Shown: piece by piece, positions 25,492-33,952 of the stretch
Layout of the letters: each line of letters begins with the position of its first letter
Numbering within the stretch: position 1 is the first letter of the stretch
Assembly: GCF_016862215.1 (NCBI RefSeq)
Contig: NZ_BOMN01000108.1
Coordinates: forward strand, 62,001 to 126,000
Length of the DNA stretch: 64,000 nt
From: Winogradskya humida
GTDB lineage: Bacteria; Actinomycetota; Actinomycetes; Mycobacteriales; Micromonosporaceae
Reading direction: 5' to 3'
Translations under genes and position numbers: made by a program
Notes under the pieces: model-generated
Database searches by the model: none
Told to the model about the DNA's origin: nothing
What the model saw: the letters and a program-made list of their open reading frames with translations, nothing else

Positions 25492-27194
25492 CGCAGCACC
25501 ATCCGGCGGTAGTCGGCGTCGTCGGTTCCCAGTTCGGCGTGCGAACCCTCGGTCGTGACCACACCCTCGCCGAGCACGACCACGCGGTCGGTGACGGCGA
25601 GCAGTGCCGGGCTGCTGGTGATCACGATCGTGGCGAAGCCGGAGTCCGGGCCGTGGCGCAGTGCGCGGATGCCCTGCGCGATGGCGTGTTCGGTGACCGC
25701 GTCGACGGCGGTGGTGGGGTCGTGCAGCACCAGCACCGGTGGGCGGGCGTGCAGTGCGCGGGCCAGGGCGAGTCGCTGGCGTTGCCCGCCGGAGAGGCTG
25801 GCGCCGCGTTCGGCGACGGGAGCGTCCAGCCCATCCGCGGAAAGCGAAAGCACATCATCCGCAGCGGCCGCAGCCAGCGCATCAGACAAAAGCGCGGGCT
25901 GGTCGTCGGACAGCGCCACGTTGGTCCCGATGGTGCCGGTGAAGAGGTCGGTGTTGTGCGGTTCCACGAGCAGCAGCCGGCGGGCGCGGGACCGCTCGAT
26001 GTCCTCCAGCGGAACGCCGGCGAGCAGCACCGTGCCCTCGAACCCGGTGGGGACGGCGAGCAGTTTCACGAGGGCTTCGGCGTCGGCGGGGCGGTTGGCT
26101 ACCACGCCGACGAGCTCGCCAGGGCGTACATGCAGGTCCAGACCTTCGAGCGGACCGTGACGGACCCCGGTGAGCCTGAGTTCGCAGCGTTCCTCGCTGG
26201 GGTCGGCCACGCCCTCGGGCAGGACCATCCCGGCATCGGTGACCTGGGCGACCCGGTCGGCGGAGGCGCGGGCCTCGGCGACCCAGCTCGGCACGATGGC
26301 CAGCAGGCCGAACGGCTCCATCAGGAACTGCGCGGACCCGATCACGGTGATGAACTGGCCCACGGTGATCCGACCGGTGAGCGCGAACCAGCCGGCCATG
26401 ACCGCGATGCCGCAGGCCAGCAATGTACTCAGGGTCGTGGAGGCGGCCTGGTAGGTGCCCTGGGTGCGGGAGGCGCGCAGGGTCGCCGCCAGCGATCGGC
26501 GGCTGACCGCGCGGTACCGGTCGGCGGCAGCGTCCTGGGCGCCGATACCGCGCAACGGCCGCAGCCCGGTGACCAGGTCGGTGGCGAGAGACGTCGCCCG
26601 GCCGGCCTGAGCCTGCTGGTCCGCGACCCGCTTCGTGATGAGCGGTGCGCTGATCTGCAGCACAACCAGCACGATCGGCGTGGCGACCAGCACTGTCAGG
26701 CCGAGCGGCACGCTGATCCACAGCAGCGTGACGGCGCTGATGATCGTGGCGACGATCGAGCCGGCGATGCGTGGCACATAGTCGAGCAGGTATGACGTCT
26801 CGTCGGCGTCGGTCGTGGAGACGGTCAGCAGATCACCGGTGCGGAACCCGGTTTGCGCCCCGCGCGGGTGCAGGATCTTCGCGGCGACCTCGACCCGCAG
26901 GACATGGGCTTCCTCGGCGATCGCCTTCATCAGCTGCCGCGACCCGAACCGGTACGCGAGGTTCAGCACGACGAAGAGCAGAGCCAGCACGCTCACCCAG
27001 AGAATCAGCGACATACCGTCGCCGGGACCGACCGCACTGTCGACCGTGACACCGATCAGGATCGGGATCGAAGCCTCACAGGCCTGGTGTACGCCGATCA
27101 GCGCGGTCCCGGTCCAGAGACGCTTGCCGTTGCGGGAGATGACCCGCCGCAGGATCCGCGAACCGGAACGACTCCCTGAACCGGAACGATTCAC
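25488..27194 (-). CDS. ABC exporter half-transporter, TMD-NBD (degenerate ATPase partner)
   Basis: A 568-residue fused exporter partner beginning at a GTG whose first bases overlap the mbtH stop (GTGA). Its NBD keeps a perfect signature (SLSGGQRQRLALAR). Walker A is lost (ANRPADAEAL in place of GxxGxGKS/T), the catalytic Glu after Walker B is Pro (VLVLHDPTT) and the H-loop His is Ser. It can therefore complete the ATP site of the partner encoded at 23686-25491 but should not hydrolyse ATP at its own. The membrane domain spans residues about 20-300. Siderophore export is inferred from context. Confidence 0.9.
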   Translation of the reverse strand: MNRSGSGSRSGSRILRRVISRNGKRLWTGTALIGVHQACEASIPILIGVTVDSAVGPGDGMSLILWVSVLALLFVVLNLAYRFGSRQLMKAIAEEAHVLRVEVAAKILHPRGAQTGFRTGDLLTVSTTDADETSYLLDYVPRIAGSIVATIISAVTLLWISVPLGLTVLVATPIVLVVLQISAPLITKRVADQQAQAGRATSLATDLVTGLRPLRGIGAQDAAADRYRAVSRRSLAATLRASRTQGTYQAASTTLSTLLACGIAVMAGWFALTGRITVGQFITVIGSAQFLMEPFGLLAIVPSWVAEARASADRVAQVTDAGMVLPEGVADPSEERCELRLTGVRHGPLEGLDLHVRPGELVGVVANRPADAEALVKLLAVPTGFEGTVLLAGVPLEDIERSRARRLLLVEPHNTDLFTGTIGTNVALSDDQPALLSDALAAAAADDVLSLSADGLDAPVAERGASLSGGQRQRLALARALHARPPVLVLHDPTTAVDAVTEHAIAQGIRALRHGPDSGFATIVITSSPALLAVTDRVVVLGEGVVTTEGSHAELGTDDADYRRMVLR

Positions 27195-27406
27195 TGGGGG
27201 GACATGCTGTCGCGAAGGCTCTTCGGCCGCAGGTCCGTCCAGGTGCGGTCCACATAGTCCAGGGCCTCCTGGCGCGAGGACGGGCCGAACACACTGCGCC
27301 AGCCGGACGGGACCTCCTTGAACGCCGGCCAGAGCGAGTGCTGCTCCTCGTCGTTCACGAGGACGTGGAACGTGCCGTTCTCGTCATCGAACGGGTTGCT
27401 GGACAC
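27191..27406 (-). CDS. mbtH: MbtH-like NRPS accessory protein
   Basis: About 71 residues with the family hallmarks NPFDDENGTFHVLVN near the start, HSLWPAF, and the conserved Trp residues (PSGWRSVFG, RTWTDLRP). MbtH-like proteins bind adenylation domains and help them fold and work, so the likely partner is the NRPS at 1643-23365. I chose the GTG at 27406 because AAGGAG lies 5 bp upstream and the protein then starts close to NPFDD, as usual. In-frame alternatives are 27421 (ATG) and 27427 (GTG). Its stop overlaps the next exporter gene by 4 bp, making mbtH the first gene of a three-gene operon. Confidence 0.95.
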   Translation of the reverse strand: MSSNPFDDENGTFHVLVNDEEQHSLWPAFKEVPSGWRSVFGPSSRQEALDYVDRTWTDLRPKSLRDSMSPQ

Positions 27407-27434
27407 AGAGGCTCCTTGCATCGACACCGATTTA

Positions 27435-27453
27435 CCAGGTAAGGCTAACCTAA
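27435..27453. promoter_or_regulatory. iron box upstream of the mbtH-exporter operon
   Basis: CCAGGTAAGGCTAACCTAA matches 16 of 19 positions of the DmdR/IdeR consensus. It lies 29 bp upstream of the chosen mbtH start and overlaps the stop codon of the importer ATPase gene, implying a separate iron-controlled promoter here. Confidence 0.8.
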
Positions 27454-28227
27454 GCTAGAGCGTGGAATCACCATCGGGGTGTGCGTCTCGGGATCGTCGA
27501 TGATCCGGCAGCCGAGCCCGAAAACCCGCTCGACCAGATCGGCGGTCATCACTTCACGCGGGTCACCCTGGGCGACGATCTCGCCGGATTTCATCACGAC
27601 CAGGTGGTCCGCGTACCGGGCCGCCTGGTTCAGGTCGTGCAGCACGGCGACCATCGTGGTGTCCTGGTCCCGGTTCAGCCGTACGCAAAGCTCCAGCAGC
27701 TCGATCTGGTGCGCGATGTCCAGGAACGTCGTCGGCTCGTCGAGCAGCACGATCGGCGTCTGCTGGGCCAGCACCATGGCGACCCACACCCGCTGGCGCT
27801 GACCGCCGGAAAGGGTGTCGACCAGTTCCCCCGAGAGTTCGGTCACCCCGGTCGCGGCCATGGCACCGACCACGGCGGCCTCGTCCGCGGCCGACCACTG
27901 CCGGATCAGCTTCTGGTGCGGGAACCGGCCACGGGCGACCAGCTCGGCCACCGAGATGCCGTCCGGCGCGATCGACGACTGCGGCAGCAACCCGAGCCGG
28001 CGCGCGACCTCCTTCGCCGGGCGACCGTGAATGTCCTTACCGTCCAACAGCACTTCACCGGTAACAGGTTTGATGAGCCGCGACAACGCCCGCAGCAACG
28101 TGGACTTGCCGCACGCGTTCGGGCCGATGATCGCGGTGAACCTACCGGCCGGGATCTCCAGCGACAGATGCTCGCTGATCGTCTTCTTGTCGTATCCGAT
28201 GGTGATGTCGCGGGCGGCGAGGCTCAT
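27445..28227 (-). CDS. ferric-siderophore ABC importer, ATPase (FepC/FecE family)
   Basis: A 260-residue stand-alone ATPase with Walker A GPNACGKST (about 36), Q-loop (LPQSS), signature LSGGQRQRVWVAM, Walker B with Glu (IVLLDEPTTFLD) and H-loop (VLHDLNQAARYAD). These match the iron-siderophore/cobalamin importer ATPase family (FepC, FecE, FhuC). It powers uptake through the two permeases encoded just upstream, with 12 bp to the nearer one. It is last in the importer operon. No binding-protein gene adjoins it. Confidence 0.95.
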   Translation of the reverse strand: MSLAARDITIGYDKKTISEHLSLEIPAGRFTAIIGPNACGKSTLLRALSRLIKPVTGEVLLDGKDIHGRPAKEVARRLGLLPQSSIAPDGISVAELVARGRFPHQKLIRQWSAADEAAVVGAMAATGVTELSGELVDTLSGGQRQRVWVAMVLAQQTPIVLLDEPTTFLDIAHQIELLELCVRLNRDQDTTMVAVLHDLNQAARYADHLVVMKSGEIVAQGDPREVMTADLVERVFGLGCRIIDDPETHTPMVIPRSSLG

Positions 28228-28239
28228 GGCTGTGATCCC

Positions 28240-29298
28240 TTATCGACGAGCCTGGCGCACCAGCAGCCAGACGAAGTAGACGCCACCGACCGACACGGTC
28301 ACCACACCGACCGGTAACTGGGTCGGCGCGAAGGCACGCTGAGCGAGCCAGTCACTGAGCATGAGCAGAAACGCGCCCATGGCCGCGGACGGAACAAGAG
28401 CGATCCCGGGTGTACGGGTGAGCCGCTGGGCGAGCTGCGGCGCGGCGAGGGCGACGAACGAGATCGGTCCGGCCGTCGCCGTCGCCACCGCGATCAAGGC
28501 AACACCGACGATCAGATACACAAGCCGGACCCGTTCCACACGTACGCCCAGAGCGGCCGCCGCATCCTCACCCATCTCCAGCAGAGCAAGCCGGGGACCG
28601 TACGCGAGAAGCACGCCGGCGAGCACCGCCAGAATGACCGCGGCCGGCGTGACCTGTGCCCAGCCGAGCCCGTTGAGGCTGCCCTGTTCCCACAACGCGG
28701 CGGAGTACGCGGCCTGCACATTCATCCTGATGATGAACCACTGGTTCGCCGACGCGAGCATGGCACCGATCGCGATGCCCACGATGATCAGCCGGAAGCC
28801 TTGCACCCCACGCTTGAACGCCAGCAGATACACGACGACCGCCGTGGCCAGCCCGCCGGCCAGCGCGCCCCCGGCCAGCAGGTAGTAACCGTTCCCGACG
28901 AAAACCGTCGCCACCAGCACACCCGTGTACGCGCCGGTGTTGAACCCGATGATGTCCGGGCTCCCCAGCGGGTTCCGCGTCAACGCCTGGAAGATCGCCC
29001 CGGACAGCCCCAGCGCGGCACCGATCATCAACGCCAGCAGCACCCGCGGCAGCCGCCACTCGACCACGACGAGCCGCGCGGCACGCGTACCCTCGCCTGC
29101 CAACGCCTCGATGACCTGCGCCGGGCTGAGCGTGAACTCACCCGTACCCAGCGCAAGCACACCCACCGCAAGAGCCAGCAGCATGAGCACCACGGTGACC
29201 AGCAACGGCTTGAGACTGATCCGCGCGGAAACGCCCGGCCCCCGCAGAACCAGAACCCGCCGCCCGAAATCAACCCGCTCGGTCCGGTCCGGGGTCAC
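28240..29298 (-). CDS. ferric-siderophore importer permease (FecCD family, FepG-like)
   Basis: About 352 residues of FecCD-type permease with roughly nine or ten membrane helices. Family features include the GAIFQALTRNPLGSPDIIGF segment and FVALAAPQLAQRL near the C-terminus. An upstream in-frame ATG at 29490 exists, but its 64 extra residues are arginine-rich out-of-frame sequence of the preceding gene. I chose the GTG at 29298, which overlaps the previous stop by 4 bp (GTGA). It should pair with the 29295-30350 permease in the inner membrane. Confidence 0.93.
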   Translation of the reverse strand: MTPDRTERVDFGRRVLVLRGPGVSARISLKPLLVTVVLMLLALAVGVLALGTGEFTLSPAQVIEALAGEGTRAARLVVVEWRLPRVLLALMIGAALGLSGAIFQALTRNPLGSPDIIGFNTGAYTGVLVATVFVGNGYYLLAGGALAGGLATAVVVYLLAFKRGVQGFRLIIVGIAIGAMLASANQWFIIRMNVQAAYSAALWEQGSLNGLGWAQVTPAAVILAVLAGVLLAYGPRLALLEMGEDAAAALGVRVERVRLVYLIVGVALIAVATATAGPISFVALAAPQLAQRLTRTPGIALVPSAAMGAFLLMLSDWLAQRAFAPTQLPVGVVTVSVGGVYFVWLLVRQARR

Positions 29299-30350
29299 AG
29301 GCCGCTCACCCGCGAGCGGCGGATCCACCAGATCAGGACGGGCGCGCCCACGAACGCGGTGACCACCCCGACGCGGAGTTCGCCGGGCCGCACCACGAGC
29401 CGGCCGACGATGTCGGAGACCAGCAGCAGCACCGGCCCGAGCACCATGGTGTAGACGAAGATCCACCGCTGGTCCGGGCCGACGATCCACCGGACCACAT
29501 GCGGCACCATCAGCCCGACAAAACCGATCGGCCCGACCGCGGCGGTCGCGGCCCCGGTCAGCAACATCACCGAGACAGTTGCCAGGATCCGGGTACGCCC
29601 GACGCTCGCACCCAGCGTGCGCGCCAGATCGTCACCGAGCGCCACCGCGTTCAACGACCGCGCAACGAGGAGTGCGAGCAACACCCCCGCGAGCACGAAC
29701 GGCGCGATCGTCAACGCCACATCGGCCGGCCGCCCCGCGAGCGATCCCACGTCCCAGAACCGCAGGTAGTCGAAGGCCCGCGGCCGGATCAGCCGGATAC
29801 CGCTGGAGATCCCGTCCATCACGGCACCGAGGGCGATACCGGCAAGAGTGAGGCGTACGGGTGTGGCGCCGGCCCGTCCCGCCGAGCCCAGCAGATAGAC
29901 CATGGTGAGCGCGAACGCGACACCGGCGAACCCGAACCACATGTACTGGTGCAGGTTGGTCAGCCCGAGCAGACCGACGGCGACGACCACGAAGAGCGCA
30001 GCGCCGGCGTTGATGCCGAGCACCTGGGTGTCCGCGAGCGGGTTACGGGTGACCGCCTGGATGACAGCGCCGGACAGCCCGAACGCAACCCCCGCGAGCA
30101 GCCCCAGGATCGTCCGCGGCACCCGCAGTTCCCGAACGATCGACTGGTCATCGGTGTCCGCGTAATGAAAGAACGCGTCCCAGACGGTATGCGGCGAGAT
30201 GTTGCGCGTACCGAGCGCAATGCTGAGCAGACAGACCACACCGAGCAGCACCAGGCAGAGCAGCAACCCGACACCCCGCCGCGCCTGGGTCTTCGCCAGC
30301 CCGGCCGCCGGCTGCGGACGCGCAGGCGCCGCCGTACGCGTCAGGACCAT
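29295..30350 (-). CDS. ferric-siderophore importer permease (FecCD family, FepD-like)
   Basis: A 351-residue FecCD-family permease, first gene of the importer operon. It has a cytoplasmic, Ala/Arg-rich N-terminus, then about nine or ten helices, with the hallmark GAVIQAVTRNPLADTQVLGI at about 95-115 and FVGLMVPHVVRWIVG near 275. The ATG at 30350 lies only 10 bp from an iron box, and there is no strong ribosome site, so translation may start close to the transcript end. Iron-dependent repression is expected. Confidence 0.93.
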   Translation of the reverse strand: MVLTRTAAPARPQPAAGLAKTQARRGVGLLLCLVLLGVVCLLSIALGTRNISPHTVWDAFFHYADTDDQSIVRELRVPRTILGLLAGVAFGLSGAVIQAVTRNPLADTQVLGINAGAALFVVVAVGLLGLTNLHQYMWFGFAGVAFALTMVYLLGSAGRAGATPVRLTLAGIALGAVMDGISSGIRLIRPRAFDYLRFWDVGSLAGRPADVALTIAPFVLAGVLLALLVARSLNAVALGDDLARTLGASVGRTRILATVSVMLLTGAATAAVGPIGFVGLMVPHVVRWIVGPDQRWIFVYTMVLGPVLLLVSDIVGRLVVRPGELRVGVVTAFVGAPVLIWWIRRSRVSGL

Positions 30351-30360
30351 GCGCCGAAGC

Positions 30361-30379
30361 TTAGGCTAGCCTTCCCTAT
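30361..30379. promoter_or_regulatory. iron box upstream of the importer operon
   Basis: TTAGGCTAGCCTTCCCTAT matches 14 of 19 positions of the DmdR/IdeR consensus; the left half is good and the right half weaker. Its position directly in front of the first importer gene supports it. Confidence 0.65.
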
Positions 30380-30429
30380 TCGTCAGCACCCGGGACGCCC
30401 CACCGGGGATCGACCGGTCCGGGCTGCCG

Positions 30430-31164
30430 TCACCACCGGTCAAGGCGAGCGGAGAGTACGGCCAGAGCTGCCATTCCCGCCGTCGACGTTCGCAGCACAG
30501 AATCACCGAGCTTGACCGGATGCGCGCCGGCCGCCACGAACGAGCCCAGTTCCTGGTCGCTGATCCCGCCCTCGGGCCCGACGACCAGCACGATCTCCCC
30601 GGCCTCGGGCAGCTTCGCGACGGTCAGCCGGTCACTCGCCTCCTCATGCAGCACGAACGCGGCGGCCGCCCTCTCCAGTCGGGCAGCGACCTTCTTCGTG
30701 GAGGTGTCCGGGTCCCCGGAGACAACCGGAAGCCAAGAACGGCGCGCCTGCTTGGCGGCCTCGCGCGCGGTGGCGATCCACTTCTCGCGGGCCCGCACCC
30801 CGCGGTCGCCACGCCACTGCGCCACGGAACGCGACGCGGCCCACGGAACGATCTCGTCGACCCCGATCTCGGTCATGGCCTGCACGGCGAGCTCACCCCG
30901 GTCACCCTTGGCGATCCCCTGCACGACAACCAGCCGCGGATCCCCGGCGGCGACAAACGACCGCTCGCTGACCAGCATGTCGACGCTGCCCCGCCCCACG
31001 CCCGCGACCTCGGCCCGGGCGAGCCCCCCACGACCGTCGGAGAGCAGCACGGCCTCCCCGGCCTTCAACCGCTGAACATCAGCAGCGTGATGCCCTTCCT
31101 TACCCGCCAGCGTGTACCGGGAGGAAGTGGGCAGATCGTCGACAAGAAACAGCGGCGCGGACAC
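30430..31164 (-). CDS. rsmE: 16S rRNA (uracil1498-N3)-methyltransferase RsmE
   Basis: A 244-residue SPOUT-class methyltransferase. It has the N-terminal PUA-like domain (VDDLPTSSRYTLAGKEGHH, VLLSDGRGG) and the C-terminal knotted SAM-binding part with AMTEIGVDEIVPWAASRSV, LVVGPEGGISDQEL and LGDSVLRTSTAG. The family methylates U1498 of 16S rRNA. Length is normal. It lies immediately upstream of the iron-uptake locus but before the iron box, so it is probably independent of it; rsmE near dnaJ/hrcA is a common actinobacterial arrangement. Confidence 0.95.
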   Translation of the reverse strand: MSAPLFLVDDLPTSSRYTLAGKEGHHAADVQRLKAGEAVLLSDGRGGLARAEVAGVGRGSVDMLVSERSFVAAGDPRLVVVQGIAKGDRGELAVQAMTEIGVDEIVPWAASRSVAQWRGDRGVRAREKWIATAREAAKQARRSWLPVVSGDPDTSTKKVAARLERAAAAFVLHEEASDRLTVAKLPEAGEIVLVVGPEGGISDQELGSFVAAGAHPVKLGDSVLRTSTAGMAALAVLSARLDRW

Positions 31165-31199
31165 GCCCCGAACGCTACCTGGTCACCCCACTCCCAAGG

Positions 31200-31769
31200 T
31201 CAGCGAGCATCCCAGCCCAGGCCGTAATCCCCCGGCGCAGCCTCCAGCAAATCGGCGAGCGGCACCTCCGCCGCCAGCTCATACGTTTTGTCAGCGCCGA
31301 GCTCGTACATGGAGACAGTCCGTGCGTCGTCCTGATCGACGATCCAATACCGAGAAATCCCGGTCGCGGCATACTCCTGAAGCTTGGTAACCCCGTCCAT
31401 TGTTGCGGAACTGGGTGAGACGATCTCCACCACCAGAAGCAGGTCGTCGAGGGTGAACCAGACACCATCCGGCAACGGCTGCGCCCACAACGTCACATCC
31501 GGGATACGTCCCCCGTCGCCGTCCGGTCCCGAGACCAGAATCCCGAGACCTTGGAGAACATGGTCCGCTGGCCAGCCGGCAAATCCGAACCAGAAGGACA
31601 GCCGCTGGGCGATGGCAGCGTGCCTCGAACCAGGCGGCGGCATGACGGTCAGCACTCCCTCAGGGCTCAACTCATAACGGTGGCCATACCGGTCCGCGGT
31701 ATTCATCACCGTCAGGTCGTCGAGCGTGACGGTGGCAGGAAAGTAGTTGCCGACTGCCTCAGCGCCCAT
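31200..31769 (-). CDS. Uma2-family (DUF820) putative nuclease-fold protein
   Basis: About 189 residues from the chosen ATG. The fold markers are YELSPEGVLTVMPPPGSRH, the PDVTLWAQP strand, LLLVVEIVSPSSA and a lone Lys in GVTKLQEYAATGISRYWIVD. This is the PD-(D/E)xK-like core typical of Uma2 proteins, which are abundant in Actinobacteria and cyanobacteria. Their function is unproven. An in-frame ATG exists at 31910, adding 47 residues not typical of the family. I prefer 31769 because a TAGTAT -10 hexamer sits 7 bp upstream with no ribosome site, the pattern of a leaderless transcript. Confidence 0.85.
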   Translation of the reverse strand: MGAEAVGNYFPATVTLDDLTVMNTADRYGHRYELSPEGVLTVMPPPGSRHAAIAQRLSFWFGFAGWPADHVLQGLGILVSGPDGDGGRIPDVTLWAQPLPDGVWFTLDDLLLVVEIVSPSSATMDGVTKLQEYAATGISRYWIVDQDDARTVSMYELGADKTYELAAEVPLADLLEAAPGDYGLGWDAR

Positions 31770-31776
31770 GACGTAA

Positions 31777-31782
31777 ATACTA
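31777..31782 (-). promoter_or_regulatory. -10 hexamer for a possible leaderless Uma2 transcript
   Basis: Read on the minus strand this is TAGTAT, a fit to the actinobacterial TAnnnT -10. It ends 7 bp before the ATG at 31769, which would put the transcript start at or next to the A of the start codon. Confidence 0.4.
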
Positions 31783-31916
31783 GTGTCGTCATCGCCGGGA
31801 CCTGCCGCATCGTTCGTAACGTCCGGCGGAACATCTGGTCGCTCGAGCTGAGCCAAGCTAGAACCATGACTTCTAGACATGAAGCTAGTATGCACTCGAC
31901 AAGTGTGCATCTCAAG

Positions 31917-32447
31917 TCAATCGATGGATGAGGCCTCCGGGGATTCATCGGTCAAGCGGATGGCCAGTTCGGTGTGCCAACGGGTTTTCCTGGGTTCGGT
32001 GCGGGGATCGGTGAGGTAGGCCTCGTAGCGGCAGGCGAAACGTTCGCCGGCGGGGCTGACCGTGCGGTCCAGGGTGAGGCCCTGGTCGTGGGCCCAGTCG
32101 CGCAACATGCCGTTCGCGCGGCGGCCGTGGTTGATGTACGTCAATGTTGCGTAGCGGCCGGCCGGCAACACTCCGGCGCGGACCCGGTCGTCGTCCCGGA
32201 CCGGCACGTCGCGGTCGGTGATGACGCCGACCTCGACGTCCATCGGGCCGTCCATGTCCACGACATGGAGCCGGAAGAACGTGTGACCGTACGCAACGGC
32301 GCGCTCGTCCGCCCACGAGTAGAGCTCCGCCATGAGCTGGTCCCGTACGGCGAACATCCCCCGGAACGGCGTAACCACCCGAATCCCGACGCAATGCCGG
32401 AGTGGCGCGGCGACAACCCGCGGGCCATCAATGATTTCCACCGGCAC
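31917..32447 (-). CDS. GyrI-like / effector-binding domain protein
   Basis: About 176 residues from the chosen GTG. The pattern VEIIDGPRVVAAPLRH, a VEVGVITDRDVPVRDDDRV segment, AGRYATLTYINHG and a C-terminal CRYEAYLTDPRTEPRKTRWHTELAIRL matches the SHS2-module GyrI/AraC effector-binding family, which binds small molecules. There is no DNA-binding domain, so it is the stand-alone form. The open frame extends to 32558, but GGAGG lies about 10 bp upstream of the GTG at 32447, and the domain starts there; 32441 is also possible. Confidence 0.8.
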   Translation of the reverse strand: MPVEIIDGPRVVAAPLRHCVGIRVVTPFRGMFAVRDQLMAELYSWADERAVAYGHTFFRLHVVDMDGPMDVEVGVITDRDVPVRDDDRVRAGVLPAGRYATLTYINHGRRANGMLRDWAHDQGLTLDRTVSPAGERFACRYEAYLTDPRTEPRKTRWHTELAIRLTDESPEASSID

Positions 32448-32656
32448 TCCACCGGCACCTCCGTGCACACTCCGCGATGCTCCCCGGGAATGGAGACGGT
32501 ACGCGACGCCGATCACGACCGAAAGATCCGCGCACGATGCGGAGCGAGGCGAGACCACTCGCGCAGAATGAAGGTGGCGAGCGGCCGTTCCGGCGCCGCC
32601 AGGCGCCTGGCTGATCGACGCCGGCCTCGGTGGGAACTGCGGTCAGCACCATGCAA

Positions 32657-32703
32657 TCAGGCACGACAGCAAGATCTTGACCTTGATCTGCTGCCGTGCC
32701 TGA
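32657..32703 (-). terminator. hairpin terminator after dnaJ
   Basis: Arms 32657-32676 and 32684-32703 (TCAGGCACG and its complement at the ends) pair over about 18 positions with one mismatch and one bulge, around a loop of about 7 nt. It lies 45 bp past the dnaJ stop codon. There is no U-tract. Confidence 0.65.
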
Positions 32704-32748
32704 AAGGACTTGCCGCGTCTGAAGCTCCAAAAAGCGGAGCCGGAAAAA

Positions 32749-33891
32749 TCAGTGCCCGTTGAAGGCGTCCCGCATGCGGGAGAAGAAGCCGCCCTGCTTG
32801 CTGAGCTCGGCGATGTCCTCGCCCCGGGTCTTGGCGAAGTCGCGGAGCATGCGTTCCTGATCGGGGGTGAGCTTGGTGGGCGTTTTGACGTCGAGGTGGA
32901 CGAAGAGCTCACCTCGGCCCTGGCCGCGCAGGTGGGGGACGCCCTTGCCGCGGACGCGCAACGTGGAGGCGGGCTGGGTGCCGGCTTTGACCTCGATGTT
33001 CTCTTCCGAGTCGAGGGTTTTGATCGTGAGTCTGGTGCCGAGGGCGGCGGCCGTCATCGGGAGGGTGACCCGGCAGTGCAGGTCGTCGCCCTTGCGGGAG
33101 TAGACGTCATGGGGGCGTTCGTGGATCTCGACGTAGAGGTCGCCTGCCGTGCCGCCGCCGGGGCCAACCTCGCCCTGCTGGGCGAGGCGGATGCGCATGC
33201 CGTCCTCGACGCCCGCGGGGATCTTGACCGTGAGTGAGCGGCGGGTGCGGATGCGGCCGTCGCCGGCGCAGGTGGGGCAGGGGTGCGGGATGACGGTGCC
33301 GTGACCCTGGCAGGTCTGGCAGGGGCGGGACGAGACGACCTGGCCCAGGAAGGTGCGTTGCACCGACTGGACCTCGCCGCGGCCCGCGCAGGTCTCGCAC
33401 GTGGCGAGGTGGGTGCCGGGGGCCGTGCCCGCTCCGGAGCACTGGGTGCAGAGCACCGCCGTGTCGACCGTGATGGGGGCTTCGACGCCGAACGCCGTCT
33501 CGACCAGGTCCAGCTCCAGGCGCAGGATCGCGTCGGCGCCGGGACGGGTGCGGGGGCGCGGGCCTCGGGAGCCGCCGCCGGCGGCCGTGCCGAAGAACGC
33601 GTCCATGATGTCCTGGAAGCCGACGAACGGGCCTGCGCCGCCGGGACCGCCCGGGCCACCGCCTCCGCCACCGGGCGCGAGGGGGTCACCACCGAGGTCG
33701 ACCATCTGGCGCTTCTGGTCGTCGGAGAGGACCTCGTAGGCGGCGTTGATGTCCTTGAACTTCTCGTGCGCCTCGGGGTCCGGATTCACATCCGGGTGGT
33801 ACTGACGGGCCAGCTTGCGATAGGCGCGCTTGATCTCGTCGTCGGTGGCTTCCCGGCTGACGCCGAGAATTCCGTAGTAGTCCTTGGCCAC
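32749..33891 (-). CDS. dnaJ: chaperone DnaJ
   Basis: A type I DnaJ co-chaperone of about 380 residues: J-domain with the HPD motif (RQYHPDVNP), a Gly/Pro/Phe-rich linker, a zinc-binding region with four CxxCxGxG-type repeats (CTQCSGAG, CETCAGRG, CQTCQGHG, CPTCAGDG), and a C-terminal substrate-binding domain. It stimulates DnaK ATPase. It follows hrcA by about 60 bp and should share its CIRCE-controlled transcript. I chose the GTG at 33891 (protein starting VAKDYYGILGV, usual in the family); an in-frame ATG at 33909 adds six residues. Confidence 0.95.
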   Translation of the reverse strand: MAKDYYGILGVSREATDDEIKRAYRKLARQYHPDVNPDPEAHEKFKDINAAYEVLSDDQKRQMVDLGGDPLAPGGGGGGPGGPGGAGPFVGFQDIMDAFFGTAAGGGSRGPRPRTRPGADAILRLELDLVETAFGVEAPITVDTAVLCTQCSGAGTAPGTHLATCETCAGRGEVQSVQRTFLGQVVSSRPCQTCQGHGTVIPHPCPTCAGDGRIRTRRSLTVKIPAGVEDGMRIRLAQQGEVGPGGGTAGDLYVEIHERPHDVYSRKGDDLHCRVTLPMTAAALGTRLTIKTLDSEENIEVKAGTQPASTLRVRGKGVPHLRGQGRGELFVHLDVKTPTKLTPDQERMLRDFAKTRGEDIAELSKQGGFFSRMRDAFNGH

Positions 33892-33952
33892 TGGGTTTCG
33901 AGTCCTCATGTCTGCCCCGCGCTACGCGCTGGAGAGCGTCGTCGCTTGTGCG

